A program made the position numbers and the translations under genes. This document shows positions 52,841 through 61,713 of a DNA stretch of 64,000 nucleotides, piece after piece. Below the pieces are notes generated by a model, which was not told the origin of the DNA, did not search any database, and was given only the letters and a program-made list of their open reading frames with translations. Location of the stretch: the NCBI GenBank assembly GCA_032717465.1, contig CM064655.1, forward strand, positions 18,025,335 through 18,089,334, given 5' to 3'. Source of the stretch: Coenobita brevimanus. Taxonomy: Eukaryota > Arthropoda > Malacostraca > Decapoda > Coenobitidae. Numbering within the stretch: position 1 is the stretch's first letter; the number at the start of each line of letters is the position of its first letter.

Positions 52841-54739
52841 GGACGTGACTTTTTCCAAGGAGAGAGTGGTGAAATGCGTGGCTTGCAAGACAGTGCCCCC
52901 GGAAACGAGGTGAGGGAAGAACAGCTAAGTGCCGCCAGAAACACGGTGAGAGAGAAACAGTGTAGTGCCCCCAGAACTGCAGTGAGAGAAGAACAGCGCA
53001 GTGCCCCCAGAAACACACCAACACCCCTACCCAGACCCCACGGAGTAGCCACACCCACACTAGGGGACCCAATAAGACAACGGCATAAGCCAGCCCGGGC
53101 CGTGCACCCTTATAACACCCAACCGTCGCACTGCCACCCTAGCAGAAGGAGGACACTACCTTCGGGGAGTGGGACTACCAGATCAGACCAGGGTGGAACT
53201 GATATCTCAGTTCCTGACGGCGCCCCTCTGGAGATGGTCAATTGCCGCTCCCGCCTTCGTCAGTCGGCCAAGCGTAGCACTGAAGGTGTTTCCTCCGAGA
53301 TGGCCTATTGCCGCTCATCTCTTCTGCCCCAGGAGACAGCCTATTGCCGCTCCTCCCTCCTGCCGAAGGAGACGGCCTATTGCCCCTCTGGAAGCTCTGC
53401 CCCTGAGACGGCCTATTGTCGCTCATCCCTCCTGCCGAAGAAGATGGCCTATTGCCGCTCTGGAAGCGCTGCCCCTGAGACGGCCTATTGCCGCTCACCC
53501 CTCCTGCCGAAGGAGACGGCCTATTGCCACTCATCCCTCCTGCTGAAAGAGATGGCCTATTGCTACTCTGGAAGCACTGCCCTTGAGAAAGCCTATTGCC
53601 GCTCACCCCTCCTGCCGAAGGAGACAGCCTCTTGCCGCTCTGAAGGTGCTGCCCCTGAGACGGCCAATTGCCGCTCTTCCCTCCTGCCGAAGGAGACAGC
53701 CTATTGCCGCTCCTCCCTCCTGCCGAAGGAGACGGCCTATTGCCGCTCTGGAAGCGCTGCCCCTGAGACGGCCTATTGCCGCTCACCCCTCCTGCTGAAG
53801 GAGACGGCCTATTGCCACTCATCCCTCCTGTCGAAGGAGACGGCCTATTGCCGCTCTGGAAGTGCTGCCCCTGAGACGGCCTATTGCCGCTCACCCCTCC
53901 TGCTGAAGGAGATGGCCTATTGCTGCTCTGGAAGTGCTGCCCTTGAGAAAGCCTATTGCCGCTCACCCCTCCTGCCGAAGGAGACAGCCTATTGCCGCTC
54001 TGAAGGTGCTGCCCCTGAGATGGCCAATTGCTGCTCTTTCCTCCTGCCAAAGGAGACAGCCTATTGCCACTCTGGAGGTGCTGCCCCCGAAACGGCCGAT
54101 TGCCGCTTCTCCCCCCTGCCGAAGGAGACGGCCTATTGCCGCTCTGAAGGTGCTGCCCCTGAGATGGCCGATTGCCACTCCTCCCTCCTGCTGAAGGAGA
54201 CGGCCTATTGCCGCTCTGAAGGTGCTGCCCCTGAGACGGCCAATTGCCTCTCTTCCCTCCTGCTGGAGGAGACGGCCTATTGCCGCTCTGAAGGTGCTGC
54301 CCCCGAGACGGCCGATTGCCGCTCACCCCTCCTGCCGAAGGAGACAGCCTATTGCCGCTCTGAAGGTGCTGCCCCTGAGAAGGCCAATTGCTGCTCTTCT
54401 CTCCTGCCAAAGGGGACGGCCAATTGCCGCTCCAAAGGCACTGCCCCTGAGATGGCCTACTGCTGCTCCCCCTTCCTGCAGAAGAGAAAGGCCAACAGTC
54501 ACTTGAGAGGTGACCAGAGGCGCGCTGACTCCCCCACACAGCCACGGCCTATTGCTGGGTCCCACGGCCAAAAGGAGGTGTTTTCATCGCCCCTGTGTGA
54601 GACAGGCGCCTGGCTCCCCAGCACCAGAGAGACCTCGCGAGGCCTAACAGCTTCCCCTGGTCTCCAGTCTCTATGCCTGGCCCTGGAGAAGACTCACCTG
54701 TCGGGCCTAGTGCAGGACGGTGCCGCAGCCCCCACCTGA
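52841..54739 (+). CDS. Accessory ORF of B1 crossing the polypurine tract into the 3' LTR
   Basis: The frame is open from at least 52841 (GRDFFQGESGE, where GESG is encoded by the purine tract) into the LTR ATG at 52874, then 621 codons: MRGLQDSAPGNEVREEQ, an Arg/Ser/Pro segment, and about thirty 12-residue units alternating ETAYCRSSLLPK and ETAYCRSEGAAP. It ends at 54737-54739, one base out of phase with the C-terminal module (CRSPHLTAPLDSGDCSPQ, LDLFGPRHEGHTP at 54680-55041). It is the longest frame in the window. No hydrophobic segment; one Cys per unit. Function unknown, and the repeat alone could keep the frame open by chance. Confidence 0.5.
   Translation, partial: GRDFFQGESGEMRGLQDSAPGNEVREEQLSAARNTVREKQCSAPRTAVREEQRSAPRNTPTPLPRPHGVATPTLGDPIRQRHKPARAVHPYNTQPSHCHPSRRRTLPSGSGTTRSDQGGTDISVPDGAPLEMVNCRSRLRQSAKRSTEGVSSEMAYCRSSLLPQETAYCRSSLLPKETAYCPSGSSAPETAYCRSSLLPKKMAYCRSGSAAPETAYCRSPLLPKETAYCHSSLLLKEMAYCYSGSTALEKAYCRSPLLPKETASCRSEGAAPETANCRSSLLPKETAYCRSSLLPKETAYCRSGSAAPETAYCRSPLLLKETAYCHSSLLSKETAYCRSGSAAPETAYCRSPLLLKEMAYCCSGSAALEKAYCRSPLLPKETAYCRSEGAAPEMANCCSFLLPKETAYCHSGGAAPETADCRFSPLPKETAYCRSEGAAPEMADCHSSLLLKETAYCRSEGAAPETANCLSSLLLEETAYCRSEGAAPETADCRSPLLPKETAYCRSEGAAPEKANCCSSLLPKGTANCRSKGTAPEMAYCCSPFLQKRKANSHLRGDQRRADSPTQPRPIAGSHGQKEVFSSPLCETGAWLPSTRETSRGLTASPGLQSLCLALEKTHLSGLVQDGAAAPT
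52855..52869 (+). promoter_or_regulatory. B1 polypurine tract
   Basis: CCAAGGAGAGAGTGG ends one base before the LTR start TGAAATG at 52870. It is the best-formed purine tract of the elements here. Confidence 0.75.
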
Positions 54740-55832
54740 CGGCGCCCCTTGATTCTGGGGACTGCAGCCCTCAGCCTCTCCAGGCCCTCCCCAGGACCCC
54801 CGGGCGCAACCTCTCCACGCCCAAGAGACGGCGAAAGACCTCCACCTCCGGCCGAAACCTGAGCCAGAGACTTCTGGACCTGTTTGGCCCCAGGCATGAG
54901 GGCCACACCCCTAAACCTAGCCTGGAGACTACGGGCCCTTGCGCCACGTGCAGCCCTGGACGCGAGAGGACGCCCCTGCGAGCCGTCCCGTGCCCTCTCG
55001 GCACGCCCTTCCTTGGCGGTGCCCCTAGTCCGGCAGAATAGACCCCGGCGTGTCTCCCCGCTGCCCCCACGACACGAGTGAGTTATGTGAAGTGTGGTAT
55101 TGTCCCAGAGCTAGTGCAGTGAAATTATGTTAAGTGTGACGTTGCCCTAGAAAACAGGTTACAGTGACAGAGTGACTTAATGTATGTCAAATGTCGGGGT
55201 GAGTGAAATCACGGGCGAATGAGTAAGAACGAGTACAGTGAGTGAGTTCTGAGGAATCCGACTTATAAGTGACACCCATATAGGAAACCAGTAAGACTCT
55301 TCCACTGAGGAATTCTCTTTAGTGAAAATATACCTATGTCCCTTGTTACTAGAAAACAATAGAGAAGTGAGAGTAATATCCTCCCCTTTATATTACCGTA
55401 AACACAGTGAATATCTGGTGTCCCTCTACTCCTTCGCTTCCTACAAAATCCCCTCCCCACAGCTAACTTAACGTAAACGAGAGATAGAATCAAATGTCAA
55501 AACCCCTTTGCCATATTACCATAACTCTGTTCCGGCTCGTCACGAGTCCTTCCCCTTCCCCGCCCCCGTGTGAACTCCCTCTTCCCTCGCTCCCACGCGC
55601 GCCCGTGTTCCCTGTACACCTGTTCACTAGACTTTCTGTATTGGCAACGATATTGGTTAAGTCAGTATCCTGCGATATACTAATATCCTAGTTAAGGTTT
55701 TATTTCTGTGTCACATATTGTGTTGTAATATCTGCTGCTTTTGTCCTGTGTCTGACTGTGGTAATATACGTGTAAAAGGTTATTGCCTGAAGTTTTTATG
55801 TCCTGCCTCTCTTTCATTTCACTAAGCTCCGG
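52870..55832 (+). repeat. B1 3' LTR (at least 2.96 kb, 3' truncated)
   Basis: Collinear with the 5' LTR but with more 36-bp units (about 53290-54430). It stops at AAGCTCCGG (55832), losing both terminal hairpins and the last 75 bp or so. Confidence 0.93.
53290..54430 (+). repeat. 36-bp tandem array in the B1 3' LTR
   Basis: About thirty units of 36 bp with two unit types, ..GCCGCTCCTCCCTCCTGCCGAAG and ..GCCGCTCTGAAGGTGCTGCC (12 codons each), partly alternating, which suggests higher-order duplication. Minus- and other plus-frame ORFs over the array are shadows. Confidence 0.95.
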
Positions 55833-55886
55833 CGCGGGATTCACTAACACTGATACTACGCCAAGCGACTACGCTCGCCACTAGTG
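55833..55886. other. 54-bp spacer at an inverted LTR junction
   Basis: Unique-looking sequence (starts CGCGGGATTCACTAACACTG) between two B-type LTR ends in opposite orientation, both broken at the same LTR position (AAGCTCCGG on the left, CCGGGGCTT on the right). CACTA near its start and TAGTG near its end are inverted. Confidence 0.7.
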
Positions 55887-58030
55887 ACCGGGGCTTAGTG
55901 CAATAAAGAGAGGTAGGACACAAAAACTCTAGGCAATAACCTTTACACGTATATTACCACAGACAGACACAGGACAAAAACAGCAGATATTACAACACAG
56001 TATGTGACAGAAAATGAAACCTTATCTAGGATACTAGTATCTCGCAGGATACTGGCTTAACGATACTGATGCCAACACAGTAATTCTAGTGCATAGGTGT
56101 ACAGGGAATACAGGATTGTGGTGCGCGTGGGAGCACGGGGAGTGAGTCTCACATGTGGGGAGGGTTGAGGGGGTGACGCGCGGCGGGTCAGAACAGTTAA
56201 AGTAATGTTGGGAGGGAGTAAGTATTATTAATTCGAACTTAGTATTTTCTGATAGCAAAGGGGTTTTGACACTTAATTCTATTCCTCGTCCAGGTTCTTA
56301 CGTACACACTAACTGCTGGCAGGAGATTCTTAAAGGGAGGGTGGAGGACACTGGGAATTCACTGTGCTTATGGTAATACAAGCGGGAGAATATTATTAAC
56401 ACTTTTTCTCTACTGTTTCCTGGTAACAAAGGACATTTGTGTATTTTACTATAGAGAATTTCTCGGGGTAGTAGTCTTACTGATTTTCTACAAGGGCGTC
56501 ACTCGTGAGTCTTATTCACCAGAACTTAGTTTCTGCACCCGTCGTTATTCATCCGCCCGTGATTTCACTCGCCCCGATATTCAACATATATCAAGTCACT
56601 GTATCGCTGTTACACTAATTCTGGGGCAACGTCACACTTAGCATTAGTCACTTAACTCATTCTGGGTCAACACCACATTTAACATAATTTACTCATATAG
56701 TGGGGGCAGCAGGGAGACACGCCGGCGACAACTCCGCCGGAATAGGCGCACCGCCAAGGAAGGGCGTGCTGAGAGGGCACGGGACGAATCGCAGGGGCGT
56801 CCTCTCTCGTCCAGGGATGCAGGTGGCGAAGGGGCCTGTAGTCTCCGGGCTAGGTACAGGAGTGTGGCCCTCAGGACTGGGACCAAACAGGTCCAGGAAT
56901 CTCTGGCTCAAGTCTCGGCCAGAGGTGGAGGTCTTTCGCCGTCTCGGGGGCGTGGAGAGATCACGGCCGAGCGTCCTGGGAAGGGCCTGGAGTACCCAAG
57001 GGCTGCGGCCACCAGAGTCAAGGGGCGCCGTCAGGGAGGGGCTGCGGCACCGACCTGAGCTAGGGTCCGTCAGGTGGGTCTTCTCTAGGGCCAGGCGTAG
57101 GAAGCAGAGGCCAGGGGAGGCTGTAGGGCCTCTCTGGGGTCCTTCGGTGCTGGAGGTCCGGACTCTCGTCTCACACTGGGGTGATGACACTTCTGACACC
57201 TCTCTCTGGCCGTGGGGCCCGGCTATCGGCCGTGGCTGCCCAAGGGCGCAACTGTGAAGCGCCAAGGCCTGGCTACTGGCCGTGGCCTGAGTGGGGGAAT
57301 CAGCACACCTCTGGACACCTTTGGAGCGGCTATCGGCCGTCTGACGAAGGTGGGAGCGGCCACAGGCCGTCTCCTGCAGGAGGGAGGGGGAGCAGCTGCA
57401 GGCCAACTCAGAGGCAGCACCTTTGGAGCGGCTATCGGCCGTCTGACGAAGGTGGGAGCGACTACAGGCCGTCTCCTTCTGCCAGAGGGAGGAGCAGCTA
57501 CAGGCTGACTCGGGAGGAAGACCTTCGGAGCAGCTACTGGCTATCTGACGAAGGTGGGAGCGGCCACAGGCGATCTCCTTCTGCCGGAGGGAGGAGCAGC
57601 TACAGGTTGACTCGGGAGCAACACCTCTGGAGCAGCTACCAGCTGTCTGACGAAGGTGGGAGTGGCCACAGGCCATCTCCTTCTGCTGGAGTGAGGAGCG
57701 GCTACAGGCCGACTCGGGGGCAACACCTTCGAAGTAGCTACCGGCCATCTGACGAAGATGGGAGCGACTACCGGCCGTCTCCTTCTGCCAGGGGGAGGAG
57801 TGGCTACAGGCCGACTCCTTCAGGAGGGGGTGTAGGGCGGCTGCAGGCTGTCCCTGGAAGAACACCTGACAAAGGAGGGAGCGGCAACCGGCTGTCTCCT
57901 GATTACCCTCAGGTCGGTGAGACACCGATTCCCTTACGAGGGGCGGGCGGCTACCAACCGTCCCAAAGAGGAAGACACCTTTGGAGCCAGGCACACTCCT
58001 GTTGAAGGCGGGAGTGGCTACAGGCCAACT
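55887..58030 (-). repeat. B-like LTR fragment (B4), both ends missing
   Basis: Minus-strand LTR collinear with B LTRs from the position CTCCGG leftward, but with its own repeat version (ETACGRSHLRQTA, SACSCSSLRQK). The LTR 5' start with the ATG is missing: at about 58030 it runs into a piece of another retroelement. Confidence 0.85.
56693..58030 (-). pseudogene. LTR-embedded ORF of B4 (5' end replaced)
   Basis: Open frame on the minus strand with units such as SACSRSSLQQKE and ACGRSHLRQTADSRSKG, then GRCRSPSLTAPLDSGGRSP, RKTSTSGRDLSQRFLDLFGPSPEG (around 56890-56960) and CIPGRERTPLR. The head of the ORF is fused by rearrangement to a foreign integrase fragment, so its 5' end is not original. 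Confidence 0.55.
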
Positions 58031-58316
58031 CCTAGGGTGCTGTTTGGAGCTGGATAGGCAGCTCTGTCCTCTGTATGGGCCCTCAAATTTTGGGGATAAT
58101 TTATTGTCTCTTGTATGAATGATACCATAAACAATGTCTCGTAAGCTGATAAGTGAATCTCTTGCCTTCTTGTTAAATGCCTCCATCATTTCTTCCTTGG
58201 ACATCGTTAATTGTTTTTTGACTCTTTTGTGTATGTCCTGGAATTCATGTAAACGGAGTTTAGAGTAATCATCGTAATTGTATATGGGCAGACTGTCACC
58301 TTCTAGGAGCTCATAT
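58031..58316 (-). pseudogene. Integrase C-terminus of a third gypsy lineage
   Basis: Minus-strand frame with SKLRLHEFQDIHKRVKKQ, EAFNKKARDS and KLSPKFEGPYR, the GPY-type C-terminal end of Ty3/gypsy integrases. It is unlike the A and B integrases, which lack such an end. It is cut on the left by the B4 LTR and on the right by element A3. No other part of this lineage is visible. Confidence 0.7.
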
Positions 58317-58320
58317 TAAA

Positions 58321-59898
58321 ATGCCCGCCGCCGGACCATCCACCCCGCCACCCCCCACCCCACCACCGGGCCACCACCACCACACCACCCCAGGAAGGGA
58401 CAACGGGGGGGCTAATGACCCAGGGCAAGAGGGTCACCCAACCACCACTGACCTGTGCCCCTTTTCCCCACAGCTGCCCCGACACCAGGTGAGCCAGGAT
58501 CGGAGACAACCTCACTGGCGGGCTAACCATCGACAGCAGTGGGGTGGGACTGAGCAAGAATCAGTCCCTAGTAACTTTTTGGTGACGACCATAGTTACAC
58601 CCCTCAAGGGCAGGAGGCCCTTCAGTGAGCCACGAGGTGTCCCCACCTCTGCCACGTCCAGGGTAAGAGGCCCTATAGTGAACCACGAGGGAGCAATACC
58701 CTCTGCCACATACACAGTGAGCCACGAGGGAGAAATACCCTCTGCCACAAACAGTGCAGGAGGCCCAACAGTGAGCCACGAGGGGCCAGTACCCTCTGCC
58801 ACGTACACAGTGAGCCACGAGGGAACAACACCCTCTGCCACATACCCAGTGAGCCACGAGGGAGAAATACCCTCTGCTACATACAGGGCAGGAGGCCCAA
58901 TAGTGAGCCACGAGGGGCCAGTACCCTCTGCCACATACACAGTGAGCCACGAGGGAACAACACCCTCTGCCACATACCCAGTGAGCCACGAGGGAGCAAT
59001 TCCCTCTGCCACATACAGGGCAGGAGGCCCTTTAGTAAGCCACGAGGGGCCAGTACCCTCTGCCACGTACCCAGTGAGCCACGAGGGAACAACACCCTCT
59101 GCCATATACCCAGTGAGCCACGAGGGAACAACACCCTCTGCCATATACCCAGTGAGCCACGAGGGAACAACACCCTCTGCCATATACCCAGTGAGCCACG
59201 AGGGAGCAATTCCCTCTACCACATACAGGGCAGGAGGCCCAATAGTGAGCCACGAGGGGCCAGTACCCTCTGCCACACACACAGTGAGCCGCGAGGGAGA
59301 AATACCCTCTGCCACATCCAGGGCAGGAGGCCCTATAGTGAGCCACGAGGGGCCAGTATCCTCTGCCACCCGAAGGGTAAGAGTCCCTAGTAGAAAGCGA
59401 AAAGTGGGTCCCAGGATAAAGCAACCTGGAGCCACGGCTGTGACAGAGACAGGAGAGAGAGTTGCCTCCGTGCTGTCCTCCCTGTATATAGGAGAGGACA
59501 CGGTCTCCGTGTGCACTCCACCTTCAGCGTTCCCCTGTGGGAGTAGCTGGACACCACTCGGGAGAGTTGCCCCGAAGGTGTCACCAGAGTGGAGGCAAAG
59601 TCCAAGTCCGGACCTGCCTCCTACTCCTGGGAGATCCTTGTCTTCTCCAGGCACCAGCAGGAGGCGAGGCCGCAGCCCAACTCTGACGGCGCGTCTCCTG
59701 GCAGACCTCCGCAGCCCCAGGACCCCCAGGCGAGCCCAGCAGCCTACAAATGAGAGTAACGCTGGCCCCCTCACCCCGTGGAGCCTCCGACGCCAGACCC
59801 ACCTCCTCCAACTGTTTGGCCCCAGCCCTGAGGGCCACCTCCCAGGTCGAGGCCCCCAGACAGGCGGGCCTCCCTGCACCCCACCGACGAGCCTCTGA
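58321..59898 (+). CDS. LTR-embedded ORF of A3 (intact, unknown function)
   Basis: 525 codons, uninterrupted, from the ATG at LTR base 5. Residues 1-85 are Pro/His/Thr-rich with GREDNGG-like Gly segments; 100-350 consist of about twenty 13-residue units (VSHEGTTPSATYP, VSHEGAIPSATYR with AGGPI insertions); 350-525 are the common C-terminal part with PTPGRSL, GRSPTLTARL, SPRTPRR and THLLQLFGPSPEGHLPGRG. It keeps an intact frame although the same element's gag and pol have stops. No known domain, signal peptide or membrane segment. Compared with A1 and A2 the repeat is replaced while head and tail are homologous. Confidence 0.55.
   Translation: MPAAGPSTPPPPTPPPGHHHHTTPGRDNGGANDPGQEGHPTTTDLCPFSPQLPRHQVSQDRRQPHWRANHRQQWGGTEQESVPSNFLVTTIVTPLKGRRPFSEPRGVPTSATSRVRGPIVNHEGAIPSATYTVSHEGEIPSATNSAGGPTVSHEGPVPSATYTVSHEGTTPSATYPVSHEGEIPSATYRAGGPIVSHEGPVPSATYTVSHEGTTPSATYPVSHEGAIPSATYRAGGPLVSHEGPVPSATYPVSHEGTTPSAIYPVSHEGTTPSAIYPVSHEGTTPSAIYPVSHEGAIPSTTYRAGGPIVSHEGPVPSATHTVSREGEIPSATSRAGGPIVSHEGPVSSATRRVRVPSRKRKVGPRIKQPGATAVTETGERVASVLSSLYIGEDTVSVCTPPSAFPCGSSWTPLGRVAPKVSPEWRQSPSPDLPPTPGRSLSSPGTSRRRGRSPTLTARLLADLRSPRTPRRAQQPTNESNAGPLTPWSLRRQTHLLQLFGPSPEGHLPGRGPQTGGPPCTPPTSL
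58720..59350 (+). repeat. 39-bp tandem array in the A3 LTR
   Basis: Units of the form AGTGAGCCACGAGGGA..CCCTCTGCCAYATA, 39 bp (13 codons), about sixteen to twenty copies with some shorter AGG-insertion variants. Clean examples repeat at 59084, 59123, 59162. Open on both strands. Confidence 0.93.
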
Positions 59899-60677
59899 GA
59901 TAAGGGTCTACCTTCAGGTCGAGGCCCCAGATAGGAGGGCCTCCCTGCAACTCATCGACGGACCGGACCCGGGTAGTGACTCCCCTGCGGGTAGTGTGTT
60001 GCCCGCCACGGGTAGAGTCCCCTGAGGTCCTCCCCCTCGACCAGAGTGACAGAGTGAATTAACCCAGGAAAAACGGGTAGATCAGTGACGCCCCTTAGAC
60101 CTAAGTAAACCCGAGAAAGAGGAACAGCAACAGTGACAGAGTGACATAGTGTGATCCATATGAAATCAACAGTTAAGTGTTATTAATCCCAATAAACTCA
60201 CATGTCCCTTAAAGGAAAGTAATTCAACAATAGTAAGTAAAGTATTATCTCCCTCCCAGAATAAAGGAGTTTCCCGTAAGTGTGAACGGCAGCCAGGTGC
60301 GCGGGAAACCCAAAACTCCAAAAAGAGTGTCGCCGCATCTAGTTAACTGAGTCGAGTGTCATGATCCGCACCCTGCCTCCCCCAAACTCTTAACCTTGTG
60401 TATTGCTTTTGCTACTGTGAGTATAGATATTTTGGGTTTTAATGAAAGATAATCACCCCCACTTATAGAACCACAAGCCATTGTTATAGGTGATCATATT
60501 GTGTGTTGAGTACAGTGGTATCTCGTGTCATCCCAACCTAACTCTGTGTCTCTGTATCCTATATCCTAAATATCACTCTGTATCATATTGTAACGGTTTT
60601 AGAATTAAGGCAATAGATGTGTTAAGGTATACTGCCTAGTTTTTATGTCCTGTTCCTTTGTTGGTGCTTTACTTCCG

Positions 60678-60752
60678 GTCCGGAAAGAGGACCCCGCTCA
60701 GTCGCTAGTGTTTTTAGGGAGAGGAGTCGACCTAAAAACACTCAGCATAACA
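60678..60752 (+). promoter_or_regulatory. A3 LTR terminal hairpin pair
   Basis: Stem 1: GGTCC with GGACC (about 60678-60694). Stem 2: a perfect 12-bp stem AGTGTTTTTAGG (60707-60718) with CCTAAAAACACT (60731-60742), loop GAGAGGAGTCGA. Best-formed version of the conserved LTR end structure. Confidence 0.65.
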
Positions 60753-60753
60753 C

Positions 60754-60769
60754 TGGTGGGAAGCGGTGG
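60754..60769 (+). other. A3 primer binding site
   Basis: TGGTGGGAAGCGGTGG, one base after the LTR end; one base differs from the A1/A2 site. Confidence 0.7.
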
Positions 60770-60805
60770 TTCTGGATCCGAGTAAATAAAAAGGAAACTT
60801 GTACA

Positions 60806-61690
60806 ATGGCAGCCAAACCGCACATTCAATTACTAAAATTCAACTCGGACCAATGTGACATTGATGTATATTTGGATATGATCAAACCCCTCTTAGACAT
60901 AGGGTTTGACTTGGATAAGGAGAAAATTGCGGTCACATTACCTAACCTGGGAAAAATTATCACCAATGTCACACCAAAAGTAGTCCCAGAACTGTCATGG
61001 GACCAGTTCACGCAAATAGTGAAACAGGCTTTTATGCCTTGAATGGGCAGAGTTGTCGCTCTTTCACAGCTCGACGCCCTCACCTACGACGGTAACTTGG
61101 ACGACACTTTCGTCCAGGCTCGGCGCCTCGTCAGCGCCGCTTACCCCGAGGCAGAAATGAATACTCGGGATACTCACACATTGAACGCTCTGCTGAAGAT
61201 TCTCCCTAGCACGGTCAGGGATCACTTCTCCATTTATGATCCCTCAGGAAACATAGATCAGGACCTGCAACTCGTCAGACATCTCCTCACCGCCCGTCCC
61301 ACACCATAGCCCCTTCACACAGTAACAAGATTTCCCACAAATCACAACCCCCCACCAAAACCCAAGCGGCCGCCTCACCAGCCGCCTACAGAGCCGCCTC
61401 CCACAGTACCCAGGGCTTACCCACAAAAGAAGCGCCTTAACCCCATGGACCAAGGCAATCTAATTACCATAAACCCTTGGGAGTTCACGGCTTGCAGTCG
61501 CACCTGCCCCCTTCACGACATAAGGGAGCAACTCAAGGCAAGCAGGCGCAAAAATCCCCAACAAGGGCGTAGGAAAGTCTCCTCCCTTGACGACGACGCC
61601 CAGGAGGACGACGCGCCACCACTGCTCTACCAAGGACTGGACGACGACGAGCACGATGATCTCACCCATCCTCAGCAGATGGATTTTTAT
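60806..61690 (+). pseudogene. gag: A3 gag (two stops)
   Basis: MAAKPHIQLLKFNSDQCDI start, closely similar to the A1 gag. Stops at 61040-61042 and 61307-61309; otherwise collinear to NPWEFTACSRTCPLHDIREQ and the acidic tail. The terminal TAG over the T5 run is changed to TAT (61689), so the gag frame runs on to 61771. Confidence 0.9.
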
Positions 61691-61713
61691 GCCCGCCCCC
61701 GCACCTCCCCACG

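Larger units (their letters stand above)
45320..55832 (+). mobile_element. Ty3/gypsy-type LTR retrotransposon B1
   Basis: 5' LTR 45320-47858, internal region 47859-52869, 3' LTR 52870-55832, the last truncated by about 75 bp. The order PBS, gag, protease, RT, RNase H, integrase, accessory ORF, polypurine tract is complete. Gag and pol are damaged. The 3' LTR is longer than the 5' LTR because of a bigger repeat array. The 5' flank is GTAAC; the 3' duplication cannot be tested because the end is missing. Confidence 0.94.
58317..60752 (+). repeat. A3 5' LTR (2.44 kb)
   Basis: Starts TAAAATG (ATG 58321) and ends CATAACA at 60752. AATAAA at 60191-60196 may serve as LTR polyadenylation signal. The ends match the other A LTRs. 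Confidence 0.94.

Noticed and set aside
53290..54430. CRISPR array (regular repeats of about 36 bp)
   Set aside because: Units are contiguous with no unique spacers, are slightly diverged from each other, sit inside retrotransposon LTRs, and the genome is eukaryotic.
53238..54545. Minus-strand 435-codon ORF rich in SGNRPSPSAGG repeats over the B1 3' LTR, and the minus-strand frames at 45880-46475
   Set aside because: Shadows of the 36-bp array, as above, without any conserved flanking domain.
58512..59879. Minus-strand 455-codon ORF opposite the A3 LTR ORF (VAEGVVPSWLTGY repeats)
   Set aside because: It comes from the 39-bp array being open on both strands. The plus frame begins at the conserved LTR ATG and has the shared C-terminal module.
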